Shown piece after piece: positions 1 through 5,915 of a stretch of DNA of 8,707 nucleotides (positions are counted from its first letter, which is position 1; each line of letters starts with the position of its first letter). The notes beneath the pieces are model-generated. The model was not told the origin of the DNA and ran no database searches. It saw only the letters and a program-made list of their open reading frames with translations. The DNA lies in assembly GCA_036505615.1 (NCBI GenBank), contig DASXTB010000087.1:1-8707 (forward strand), read 5' to 3'. The position numbers were made by a program, and so were the translations under genes. The stretch is from DASXTB01 sp036505615 (GTDB lineage Bacteria > Acidobacteriota > UBA6911 > JACQSX01).

Positions 1-3000
1 ACGTAATCCTGCCTCAAGGAAAAGGAGGTGGGACGATGTTGGGAATCAAAAGCATCGACGCTGGCCGTGAAAGTTCGCCGGTTCCTGGCGGCTGACCTCG
101 TGGTACGAGTTGCCGTCTGGAAGCGTCCCTGCGAGTCAGGATTAGAGAGCACCAGGTTTGTGACTCCCCATCTGTTGCTTTGGATCACTAAGGTCGGCTG
201 TTGGCTCTGAGTCTGATCCGCGAGGTCATCACCAAAGGACGTTTTTGGGCTGGTGCCGCCTCGAAAGTACCTAAAGTTGACTGTCTCATCGCCTGGATCA
301 GGAACTCCGTTTTGATTGGTATCGACACGTACAAAACGCGTCCAGGTCGCGCCGGGGACTGGTCCAAGAAGCTGACCTGAGTCGGCTGTTGGAGCAATCT
401 TGGCAGCGAACGCATCTGGCACCTTGTCAGCGCTGGGCCGAAACGCGCTGAGCGCAGTAAAGTCATTCGAATAGCTCAGTCCAGCCAGATAAGTATTCCC
501 CTGCGAATCGACGCCCACGCCGCGGCCTTCGTCTAATCCTGTTCCTCCAAAGTAAGATGATGCCGACAGTGCTTTGCCTGCAGGATTCAAAACGGTGACG
601 AATGCGTCGCTGCCTCCAGCCGTGCCCGCGTACACCGTGGAGGGAGTTTTGGGATCGACAGCAATGGCCTGGATAGGCGTTCCACTCAGTCCCCTTAAGC
701 CCCAGCTCCTGCCCCCATTATCGGTTTTGAGAATCCCCACGCCGGCGCCTTTGAAACTGGCGCTTCCAATGTAGATGATCGAAGGGCTCTGGGGATCTAC
801 GGCTATAGAGAGAACATCAGCCTGCGCCACGAAAATTTGGCTCCAACTGGCGCCCCCATTGCTGGTCTTGTAAACACCCCCACCACTGAAGCCGGCCGCG
901 GTGATGGCATAGACTATCGACGAATTCGTCGGGTCAAAAGCCAGTCCCAGGATTTGTTGATTGGGGAGGCCGGTGCCGATTAGGGTCCAGCTGGTTCCAC
1001 CATCGATGCTCTTGTAGGCCGCTTTGCTCCCGAATAGCTGCAGTCCGGCATAAACGGTAGAAGGCGCCGCAGGGTCTACCAGGAGGGCGTTAATGACTGG
1101 AGTGGCGGGCAGGCCATTGTTTATCTTATTCCAACTGCCGCCGCCATTGGTGCTTTTAATCACTCCAGTTTGGTAGCTGCCAACATACAAGGTCATCGGA
1201 TTCTTGGGATCGACGGCGATTGTCCTGATTCCCGAAATGTCAGAATTCGCCCCCGCCGCGATATTGGTAGGACTCCATGCGGTTCCACCGTTGACGCTCT
1301 TGTAGATTTCGTTGAAGGTTCCGGCGTACAGTGTCGAGGGATTGGTAGGGTCTATCCGAAGCGCAAAAATAGAAAATTCACCGATTCCCACACCGCTCGC
1401 CTTCCAATTCCGTCCTGAGTCAGTGGTCTTAAATAGTCCTCTGCCTGTGCCTGCATAAATAATGGAAGGCGCCGTCGGATCGATCTGCAACACCTTCACA
1501 TCGCTGGTTGTGAATCCCGCATTGGCGCGATTCCAACTGAGGGCGGCGTTTGTGCTCTTGAATGAGCCTCCACCGCCGGCAGACTGGACAGGATCGACGG
1601 TAGGGAAGTTGGGCGAATCAGTAAAACCAGTAACGTAGGCGGCCCCGGAAGAATCCACGGCGATGCCATAACCCCCTTCGTCGCTTACACCCCCCAGGAA
1701 AGTCGAGTACACAATCGCCGCACCGGTTCGATCGATTTTGACAACGAAAGCGTCGCCGCTGCTGGGAGCGTTGGAACTAAACGAGGAGCCTATGCCCCCA
1801 TACGCAGCTTGTGCCGGATTGACTGTGGGGAACTCTGGAGAAACCGTCGATCCTGTCAAAAAGGCGTTTCCTGCGCTGTCCACGGTGATGGCGCGGCCGA
1901 TGTCATCATCGCGCCCACCGAGATAGGTTGAATAAAGGAGGGCGGAGCCTGTTGGGTTTAACTTTGCAACGAAGACGTCTGCAAAGCCATTGGGCGCCGC
2001 CTGCAATGGGCTTCGAGTTGGGAAGTTCTTGGAGCTGGTGAGCCCGGTGACGTAGGCATTACCGGAAGTATCGGCGGCAATCCCACCCACAGGGTTAGAC
2101 AAAAAATCCAGGTTTTCATTGTCGCTTCCACCAAGGAACGTGGAGTAGATGAGCGCTCCGTTGGAAGCAATCTTTGTGACGAATGCATCGGCACAGGGGC
2201 GATTTGTGAAGCAGGTTCCGCCTCCGAACGCGGTTTGAAATGCGCCGGCAGTGGTCGGGAAATCAGCCGATTGCGTGTAACCGGTAAGGTAGGCATTGCC
2301 TGCAAGATCCACAGCGATGGCGGTGGCGATTTCCTGGTCACTTCCGCCGATGTAACTGGAATAGACCAGAGCGGATCCAGTCGCATTTAGCTTCGCCACA
2401 AACGCTTCTCGGAAACCACCGCGACTGGTCGGCTGAAAGGCGTTCATCACAGGAAAGTTTGTGGACTGCGTAGTTCCGGTCACGTAGATATTGCCGGAAG
2501 GATCAAGCGCGATGCCGCGGCCTTCATCGGCAAGACCCCCACCAAGGAACGTGGAGTAAACAAGCGTGCCCGATGGGCTTATTTTTGTAATGAAGACATC
2601 GCTGGACAGACCCTTAGTCGCCTGTAGTGGCGCGACGGTAGGAAAATCCCCCGCAAAGGTAGTTCCCGTCACATATGCGTTTCCGGCGGCATCCACGGCG
2701 ATGGCATTCGCCTGGCTCTCGAACCTTCCTCCAAGAAGTGCTGAATAGCTCAGTTGGGGGTCGATCAACAGTGGATCGCGGTGATCATAGGGAGCAACGT
2801 CGATGTTGATTTGGCCGTGACCCAAGATCCTGTATTTGGCAGCGACCGTGTTTTTGACTCCTCTGACATCCTGATAGACCAGTGGCTTATGGAGCCTCAG
2901 CGCTTGATCGGCAATTTGGATGTCAAGGTCGCCGGAGGAAGCCAGCGTAATTCTGTCGGCGCCTTGCAGCGCCACGCGGATTTTCGACGGGTCGCCGCCG

Positions 3001-3686
3001 GGAGCGACCGCAAAGTCAAATTCCAGTTGCCGGCCGTCGCCGTGGAAAATGAGATCGATGCCCGGATAGAGTCTTCGATATTCGACTCGGGAGTACTGTT
3101 GGATGTTGGCTCTCCACTTTTGAGGGTCGTCGCCCACAAAATAGTTGCTCCGTGCGGACAAATTATCCACTCCGGCCACGGCCGCGGCGTGATTTGCGTT
3201 GAGGAATTTGATGCGCAGAATTGCGTCAGCTTGAACAGACGCCCTGGTCCGCGCGTCATTCCCGCCGCGCTCTGAAGGCAGCGTGAAGCGCCGCGCGGCC
3301 GCTGTAAGATTGTCGCCATATTCCTGTTTCAGTTTTTGGTCAAGGTCCCTGGGCAAGCGGAGCACTGCCTGGCTGGAGGTCAAGAACAACGAATACCCGG
3401 GTCCACGAGAAACAAATTTAACGCTGGAATCTGTTTGCCCCTGGTTTGCTTCGAAGCTGATGGGAAGTCTGTTGTACGCGGCATCGAGCCGGCTCTGGGC
3501 GGAGTGCTGCGGCTTCAGTTGAGGAGCCGTCAGAGTATTTTCATCGACGGACGTGCCGGCGAATCCGGGTAAGTTTGAGTTTTTAAATCCGTGCAGGCCT
3601 GAAATCAGCAGCAAACAAAAAAGAACCGCCGCCAGCACCGGGACGGCTTCGGTCAGGCGAACCTGGGCGCACTCTTGTGTCTTCAT
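1..3686 (-). CDS. Exported SBBP beta-propeller protein with nested BNR propeller (partial, 3' end outside window)
   Basis: I read this frame codon by codon from the ATG at 3686 to the left edge: 1228 codons with no stop. An in-frame stop (3708-3710) with no start codon in between fixes the start. Residues 13-31 are a hydrophobic Sec signal or anchor, with no lipobox. Residues about 68-310 (containing LPISFEANQGQ and later YPGIDLIFHG) match the conserved domain that usually precedes SBBP repeats, DUF7948 as I recall it. Seven SBBP blades follow (about 313-1098), recognised by YSTFLGG, AVD..GNAYVTG and FPT..P.Q. Residues 704-1024 are seven BNR/Asp-box repeats lodged within blade six. Residues 1122-1133 (DTNQNGVPDPGD) resemble an EF-hand/dockerin-like calcium loop. 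Such proteins are common in Acidobacteriota; their role is unknown, with surface binding or scaffolding an inference. No convincing Shine-Dalgarno sequence precedes the ATG. The C-terminus lies outside the window. Confidence 0.93.
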   Translation of the reverse strand, partial: MKTQECAQVRLTEAVPVLAAVLFCLLLISGLHGFKNSNLPGFAGTSVDENTLTAPQLKPQHSAQSRLDAAYNRLPISFEANQGQTDSSVKFVSRGPGYSLFLTSSQAVLRLPRDLDQKLKQEYGDNLTAAARRFTLPSERGGNDARTRASVQADAILRIKFLNANHAAAVAGVDNLSARSNYFVGDDPQKWRANIQQYSRVEYRRLYPGIDLIFHGDGRQLEFDFAVAPGGDPSKIRVALQGADRITLASSGDLDIQIADQALRLHKPLVYQDVRGVKNTVAAKYRILGHGQINIDVAPYDHRDPLLIDPQLSYSALLGGRFESQANAIAVDAAGNAYVTGTTFAGDFPTVAPLQATKGLSSDVFITKISPSGTLVYSTFLGGGLADEGRGIALDPSGNIYVTGTTQSTNFPVMNAFQPTSRGGFREAFVAKLNATGSALVYSSYIGGSDQEIATAIAVDLAGNAYLTGYTQSADFPTTAGAFQTAFGGGTCFTNRPCADAFVTKIASNGALIYSTFLGGSDNENLDFLSNPVGGIAADTSGNAYVTGLTSSKNFPTRSPLQAAPNGFADVFVAKLNPTGSALLYSTYLGGRDDDIGRAITVDSAGNAFLTGSTVSPEFPTVNPAQAAYGGIGSSFSSNAPSSGDAFVVKIDRTGAAIVYSTFLGGVSDEGGYGIAVDSSGAAYVTGFTDSPNFPTVDPVQSAGGGGSFKSTNAALSWNRANAGFTTSDVKVLQIDPTAPSIIYAGTGRGLFKTTDSGRNWKASGVGIGEFSIFALRIDPTNPSTLYAGTFNEIYKSVNGGTAWSPTNIAAGANSDISGIRTIAVDPKNPMTLYVGSYQTGVIKSTNGGGSWNKINNGLPATPVINALLVDPAAPSTVYAGLQLFGSKAAYKSIDGGTSWTLIGTGLPNQQILGLAFDPTNSSIVYAITAAGFSGGGVYKTSNGGASWSQIFVAQADVLSIAVDPQSPSIIYIGSASFKGAGVGILKTDNGGRSWGLRGLSGTPIQAIAVDPKTPSTVYAGTAGGSDAFVTVLNPAGKALSASSYFGGTGLDEGRGVGVDSQGNTYLAGLSYSNDFTALSAFRPSADKVPDAFAAKIAPTADSGQLLGPVPGATWTRFVRVDTNQNGVPDPGDETVNFRYFRGGTSPKTSFGDDLADQTQSQQPTLVIQSNRWGVTNLVLSNPDSQGRFQTATRTTRSAARNRRTFTASVDAFDSQHRPTSFSLRQDY
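615..1577 (-). other. Seven-repeat BNR/Asp-box (sortilin/Ycf48-like) propeller domain inside the SBBP protein
   Basis: This segment encodes residues about 704-1024 of the large exported protein. Seven Asp-box-like motifs (S/T-x-D/N-x-G-x-S/T-W) sit at residues 711-718 (degenerate), 754-761, 797-804, 845-852, 893-900, 941-948 and 988-995. Each is followed by a strand of the type IDP..PS.IYAGT. Spacing is 43-48 residues, the expected size of one blade, so seven repeats fit a closed seven-bladed propeller. On the N-terminal side the SBBP text stops at DPVQSAGGGG. On the C-terminal side it resumes at GGSDAFVTVLNPAG, which is how a single SBBP blade would normally continue. The domain is therefore an in-frame insertion in an inter-strand loop. 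Ligand or catalytic residues cannot be assigned. Confidence 0.85.
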
Positions 3687-3867
3687 ACGAAATCCGCAAA
3701 GAAAACATTAAGGGGTTTAATCGCGAAAAGAGTTTCTTAAGTCGCCGGGCGGCGGCTCCCTTCCTGAAGGTCTAAAATTGAAGACGCGAGGGAAACCTTT
3801 TGAATTGCAAACCGGAATCCCGGGCAAACTGCGGAAGCAAGTGTTCCCCATAGCCATCGCCTTTCAG

Positions 3868-3896
3868 ACTATATTATCCAGACGCGAAGTCGTCAC
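3868..3896 (-). promoter_or_regulatory. Candidate sigma-70 promoter for the SBBP protein gene
   Basis: Read on the minus strand, GTGACG (3896-3891) is a possible -35 box and TATAGT (3873-3868) a possible -10 box, with exactly 17 bases between. The -10 matches five of six consensus bases and the -35 four of six. It would give a leader of roughly 175 bases before the ATG at 3686. Prediction from sequence only; acidobacterial promoters are not well defined. Confidence 0.3.
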
Positions 3897-3936
3897 CTAT
3901 TTTTGTTGCTGTAGGGGCGGTTCGTGAACCGCCCTA

Positions 3937-3973
3937 GGCCGCTTTCAGCGGCCTTTCCCGAAGGGTTTTAGCC
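3937..3973 (+). repeat. Hairpin repeat unit A
   Basis: The unit is a hairpin (GGCCGCT, loop TTC, AGCGGCC) followed by TTTCCCGAAGGGTTTTAGCC. It is a divergent direct copy of the unit at 4021-4058: both have a GGCC-anchored stem, then a TT(T)CC..GAA linker, then a TTTAGCC tail. The stems differ in sequence but both remain fully paired. Confidence 0.6.
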
Positions 3974-4020
3974 CCGGCCTTCCCAGGCCGGGGGATCCAG
4001 CAATCGAAGAATTTATCCAA

Positions 4021-4058
4021 GGCCGGTTCACCGGCCTTCCAGGAAACCGGCTTTAGCC
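4021..4058 (+). repeat. Hairpin repeat unit B
   Basis: The unit is a hairpin (GGCCGG, loop TTCA, CCGGCC) followed by TTCCAGGAAACC and GGCTTTAGCC. It corresponds to unit A at 3937-3973 with the same order of stem, linker and TTTAGCC tail. The tail can form its own small stem, GGC/GCC around TTTA (4049-4058). Confidence 0.6.
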
Positions 4059-4121
4059 ACCGAATATTAGGCGGTCATTACTCCGGCGTAAGCGACGCTC
4101 GGGCGGTTCACGAACTGTCCC

Positions 4122-4276
4122 TGCAGTTTCTACATTTGAGCCGATTACATCCGGACAGAACCCATCCGGCCAGTGTGGGACGGGCCTCAGCCTCGTGATG
4201 AAAAAGGGAATTTGAAATGAAAGAGAAAGTAGGAAAGGAAACGCCCAGCTAAATTTCAACAGCGCCTGGTTTGTTC
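4122..4276. other. Intergenic stretch with no recognisable feature
   Basis: Between the palindrome cluster and the stop of the small minus-strand gene I see no credible gene, RNA or repeat. The 92-residue minus-strand frame crossing it starts inside the small gene and ends in the palindrome array, and looks spurious. Confidence 0.5.
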
Positions 4277-4606
4277 TTATCGGGCCAGGAGGAGCTTGCG
4301 GGCGGGCACCCTGTGAATCCCTTGCGCCCATTGGCGAAAACGGCGTCTCGCAAGAAGTGAGTTCAAAATGGGGACACGGGCGCTCTCCTGTTCCTGGAGT
4401 TCGCTGACTGCGATGCGATGCGCGGCCGCTGCGTGCTGGCTCGTTGCCCAGACGTCATAAATGGCCGCAGCACTATGCATGCCGGCGTCAAACCAGTTAC
4501 GCCTTCGCAAGTTGTAGATACATCCCAGCGCATGCAAACTGGCCAAGGCGCCGTGCACAAAAATGCCGAGGCATTGTAATTCGTGTTCTCCCCTAGGTAG
4601 TTTCAT
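4277..4606 (-). CDS. Small protein of unknown function, 109 aa
   Basis: I do not recognise a named family. The frame could extend to an ATG at 4750, but I choose the ATG at 4606. GGGGGGA lies a few bases upstream of it, and from there the protein reads like natural sequence (MKLPRGEHELQCLGIFVHGA at the start). Residues about 13-35 are moderately hydrophobic with a conserved-looking LHALG..YNLRRRNWFDAG segment. It is followed by MHSAAAIYDVWATSQHAAAAH, a mixed aliphatic/aromatic and histidine-rich stretch. The C-terminal third is rich in Arg, Gln and Glu and may be less constrained. There is no clear signal peptide and no catalytic motif. Codon use resembles the neighbouring genes. It stands alone, reads towards the palindrome cluster and is flanked upstream by a MITE-like element. 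It could be a real lineage-specific gene or a chance open frame. Confidence 0.5.
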   Translation of the reverse strand: MKLPRGEHELQCLGIFVHGALASLHALGCIYNLRRRNWFDAGMHSAAAIYDVWATSQHAAAAHRIAVSELQEQESARVPILNSLLARRRFRQWAQGIHRVPARKLLLAR

Positions 4607-4922
4607 AATCCCCCCGTTTGCATCCAGTATACTCTGGTGAAATCTAACGGCTTTCCGACACCCTCGCTTACAACCTTTGTCCCCACCGTCGATCGATACT
4701 CGATCATGGTGATATATTAGATGCAAAACTTGATACATTTGATGCAACACCCATCACGTTCTCAGGTTCAAAACGCCTAAATAGCTGTCAAATCAAGATT
4801 ATTAGCCTGCTCTTCGGCTCCCCAGAGGTCGCCGGGCAAGTCAGGGTCTTGACAGACCGGCTAGCGATCGTCAACAGGGTGACGGCTCCAGAGAATAGCT
4901 CCGAGTCAGCGCTGTTTGCCGC
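4607..4922. other. Intergenic region without a clear gene
   Basis: This stretch has no convincing open frame of its own. It carries AGTATACT at 4626-4633 flanked by CCAG and CTGG, which reads as a -10-like TATACT just upstream of the 109-residue gene on the minus strand, but no -35 box fits it. It also has two GATGCAA words near 4711 and 4741, and a TTGACA at 4849-4854 with no -10 partner. A-rich and T-rich patches around 4690-4800 contrast with the more GC-rich flanks. Confidence 0.4.
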
Positions 4923-5027
4923 ATTATTCACAAATTTGTTGCCTTAATGGTGCGGATGCAGTTGCCGTCCCGCCTGGCGGGACGAAAACTGCCCACGATT
5001 CTCCAACACGAAAAATTCGTGAATAAT
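4923..5027. mobile_element. MITE-like palindromic element with terminal inverted repeats
   Basis: The ends are ATTATTCAC-A-AATTT (4923-4937) and AAATT-C-GTGAATAAT (5013-5027), which pair over 14 of 15 bases. GTTG (4938-4941) and CAAC (5004-5007) add further pairing. The centre is a long hairpin: GCAGTT (4958-4963) with AACTGC (4987-4992), enclosing CGTCCCGC (4966-4973), loop CTG and GCGGGACG (4977-4984). The element encodes no protein and shows no obvious target-site duplication. Size and architecture fit a non-autonomous miniature transposable element or a large REP-like repeat. The alternative is a structured RNA leader for the gene at 5123. Confidence 0.6.
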
Positions 5028-5034
5028 CCGAGTT

Positions 5035-5046
5035 ACGCCCGGGCGT
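5035..5046. repeat. Perfect 12-bp palindrome upstream of the phosphodiesterase gene
   Basis: ACGCCCGGGCGT is a perfect palindrome lying 77 bases before the first possible start at 5123. It could be an operator; nothing else supports that. Confidence 0.3.
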
Positions 5047-5082
5047 CCGGTTTGGACATTTTGGAGAGACCGCCTGTGGGCC

Positions 5083-5116
5083 GTCTCCTGCGCAATCTTT
5101 TCATCGTGCAGGAGAC
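5083..5116 (+). promoter_or_regulatory. Hairpin sequestering the ribosome-binding site of the phosphodiesterase gene
   Basis: GTCTCCTGC (5083-5091) is exactly complementary to GCAGGAGAC (5108-5116), giving a nine-base-pair stem with a 16-base loop. The 3' arm contains AGGAG (5110-5114), the Shine-Dalgarno sequence eight bases before the ATG at 5123, so folding would hide it. This is the geometry of translational control. Alternatively it may be DNA-level symmetry, because TATAAT (5119-5124) overlaps the same start codon and could be a -10 box for a transcript beginning downstream. Confidence 0.45.
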
Positions 5117-5122
5117 TCTATA

Positions 5123-5821
5123 ATGGTGCCTGCCGGGAGGGCTCCCATGCTGGTTCTCAGTCACCGCGGTTACCACACGAATGTTCCCGAAAATACGCTC
5201 GCAGCCTTCGAGCGAGCAATTGCCATGGGAGTGGACGGAATAGAAACCGACGTCCGGCTAAGCGCGGATGGCTTGCCTATTCTGTTCCACGACCGGCTGG
5301 CTCCCGACGGACGCGAGGTCTCGTCGATGAGCCGGGAGGAACTGAGCAACTCTGTCGGATATCCGGTTCCCACACTCGATCTGGCCTTGGAACGATGGAA
5401 GGATGTGCTCTGGAATATTGAAATCAAAACCCCCCTGGTGGTGGACACAGCGCTATCCGTGCTTGGCAGATACAACCGATCCAGGCGCTGTCTTGTCACC
5501 TCATTCAGGCATGACGTCGTTGAGCGCGTAAGTCGAAGCCTTGACGTGCAGTGCGGCATTCTGGTGGCACATTGTCCGTCAAGCCATGCGCATGTGCTCA
5601 ACCTGTTGCCTCACGTAGGGATTAGAACCATCGTCTGGAGTTTCGAGTTTGTGGATGCAGCGCTCCTACAACAGGCTGCCACCCGCGGCTTGACTAGTTT
5701 TGTGTATGGATTGGAAACTGAAAGCGACCATCGGCGCTGCCTGCAGATGGCCATTGAGGGCGTTATCACCGATCATCCTCAGTTTCTGATCAGTTACCCC
5801 AGAGGCACGCCTGGCAAGTAG
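5123..5821 (+). CDS. Glycerophosphodiester phosphodiesterase family protein (GDPD, UgpQ-like)
   Basis: The protein (232 aa from the first ATG) is predicted to hydrolyse glycerophosphodiesters to sn-glycerol 3-phosphate and an alcohol. The GDPD TIM-barrel signature is complete: HRG at 14-16, PENT at 22-25, GIETDV at 39-44 (metal ligands E41 and D43), FHD at 55-57 (H56 as catalytic histidine), NIEIK at 98-102, TSF at 126-128 and GVITDHP at 213-219. Length fits the compact bacterial type. It has no signal peptide, so it is probably cytoplasmic, recycling lipid head groups. Two starts are possible. ATG 5123 follows AGGAG (5110-5114), which is buried in a hairpin. ATG 5147 follows GGGAGG (5135-5140) and begins MLVLSHRG, placing HRG near the N-terminus as is usual. 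It stands alone, with no transporter or kinase gene next to it. Confidence 0.93.
   Translation: MVPAGRAPMLVLSHRGYHTNVPENTLAAFERAIAMGVDGIETDVRLSADGLPILFHDRLAPDGREVSSMSREELSNSVGYPVPTLDLALERWKDVLWNIEIKTPLVVDTALSVLGRYNRSRRCLVTSFRHDVVERVSRSLDVQCGILVAHCPSSHAHVLNLLPHVGIRTIVWSFEFVDAALLQQAATRGLTSFVYGLETESDHRRCLQMAIEGVITDHPQFLISYPRGTPGK
5135..5140 (+). promoter_or_regulatory. Shine-Dalgarno supporting the alternative GDPD start at 5147
   Basis: GGGAGG ends six bases before the in-frame ATG at 5147, an ideal distance. If TATAAT at 5119-5124 acts as a -10 box, the transcript would lack the first ATG and this site would set the true N-terminus (224 aa). Confidence 0.4.
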
Positions 5822-5830
5822 AAAGTATCC

Positions 5831-5859
5831 AAAGAATTCCTTCCATGCGAAAATTCTTT
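5831..5859. repeat. Inverted repeat after the GDPD gene
   Basis: AAAGAATT (5831-5838) and AATTCTTT (5852-5859) can form an eight-base-pair stem just after the stop codon at 5819-5821. It is AT-rich and lacks a following T tract, so it is at best a weak terminator. Confidence 0.3.
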
Positions 5860-5882
5860 CCAGCAATATCGAACTCTCGAAG

Positions 5883-5905
5883 TGTATACTACGAAATGTA
5901 TACTA
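5883..5905. promoter_or_regulatory. Operator/promoter-like double GTATAC repeat upstream of the toxin-antitoxin operon
   Basis: TGTATACTA occurs twice, at 5883-5891 and 5897-5905, 14 bases apart. Each copy has the self-complementary core GTATAC and contains TATACT, a good -10 box. The antitoxin ATG follows 10 bases after the second copy. Type II antitoxins of this family normally repress their own operon by binding palindromes over the promoter, and these repeats are in the right place. No good -35 box is visible. Confidence 0.55.
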
Positions 5906-5915
5906 GAAGAGCGCT

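Larger units (their letters stand above)
3911..4121. repeat. Cluster of five palindromes (REP-like intergenic array)
   Basis: Five inverted repeats occur within 211 bases. (1) GGGCGGTTC/GAACCGCCC at 3915-3934. (2) AGGCCGCT/AGCGGCCT at 3936-3954 with loop TTC. (3) CCCCGGCCT/AGGCCGGGG at 3972-3993 with loop TCCC. (4) AAGGCCGG/CCGGCCTT at 4019-4038 with loop TTCA. (5) A decayed relative of the first at 4101-4120, whose GGGCGGTTC arm still pairs with GAACTGTCC through two G-T wobbles. The cluster lies between the 5' ends of divergent genes, so it is not an ordinary terminator for the SBBP gene or the phosphodiesterase. It could sit downstream of the small gene at 4277-4606, which reads towards it. 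Palindrome clusters of this kind resemble dispersed REP-like elements; I cannot count genomic copies. Confidence 0.75.

Noticed and set aside
1958..2386. 142-aa minus-strand open frame
   Set aside because: It lies out of frame with the SBBP protein, has a low-complexity Pro/Ser/Arg composition, and the correct frame encodes recognisable SBBP blades here.
393..2750. Tandem DNA repeats in the SBBP coding region
   Set aside because: The repetition is at protein level with divergent codons; I see no long identical DNA repeats that would indicate recent duplication.
2754..3319. Open frames of 173 aa (+) and 140 aa (-) within the large minus-strand gene
   Set aside because: Both are shadows. The true minus-strand frame is open throughout and gives coherent domain sequence with conserved SBBP motifs.
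3911..4121. CRISPR array
   Set aside because: The repeats are few, differ from one another, are palindromic along most of their length and have irregular spacing; no cas gene is near.
4053..4331. 92-aa minus-strand open frame with a hydrophobic middle
   Set aside because: It overlaps the 3' end of the better-supported 109-aa gene, runs into the palindrome cluster and has no ribosome-binding site or family resemblance.
4607..4750. Longer version of the small gene starting at 4750
   Set aside because: The extra 48 residues lack natural-looking sequence and a ribosome-binding site, while ATG 4606 has a G-rich site just upstream.
4849..4854. Perfect TTGACA -35 box
   Set aside because: No -10-like hexamer occurs 15-19 bases downstream, and it is over 260 bases from the next gene.
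5170..5601. 143-aa minus-strand frame opposite the phosphodiesterase
   Set aside because: It is a shadow of the GDPD gene, whose full signature motif set is intact on the plus strand.
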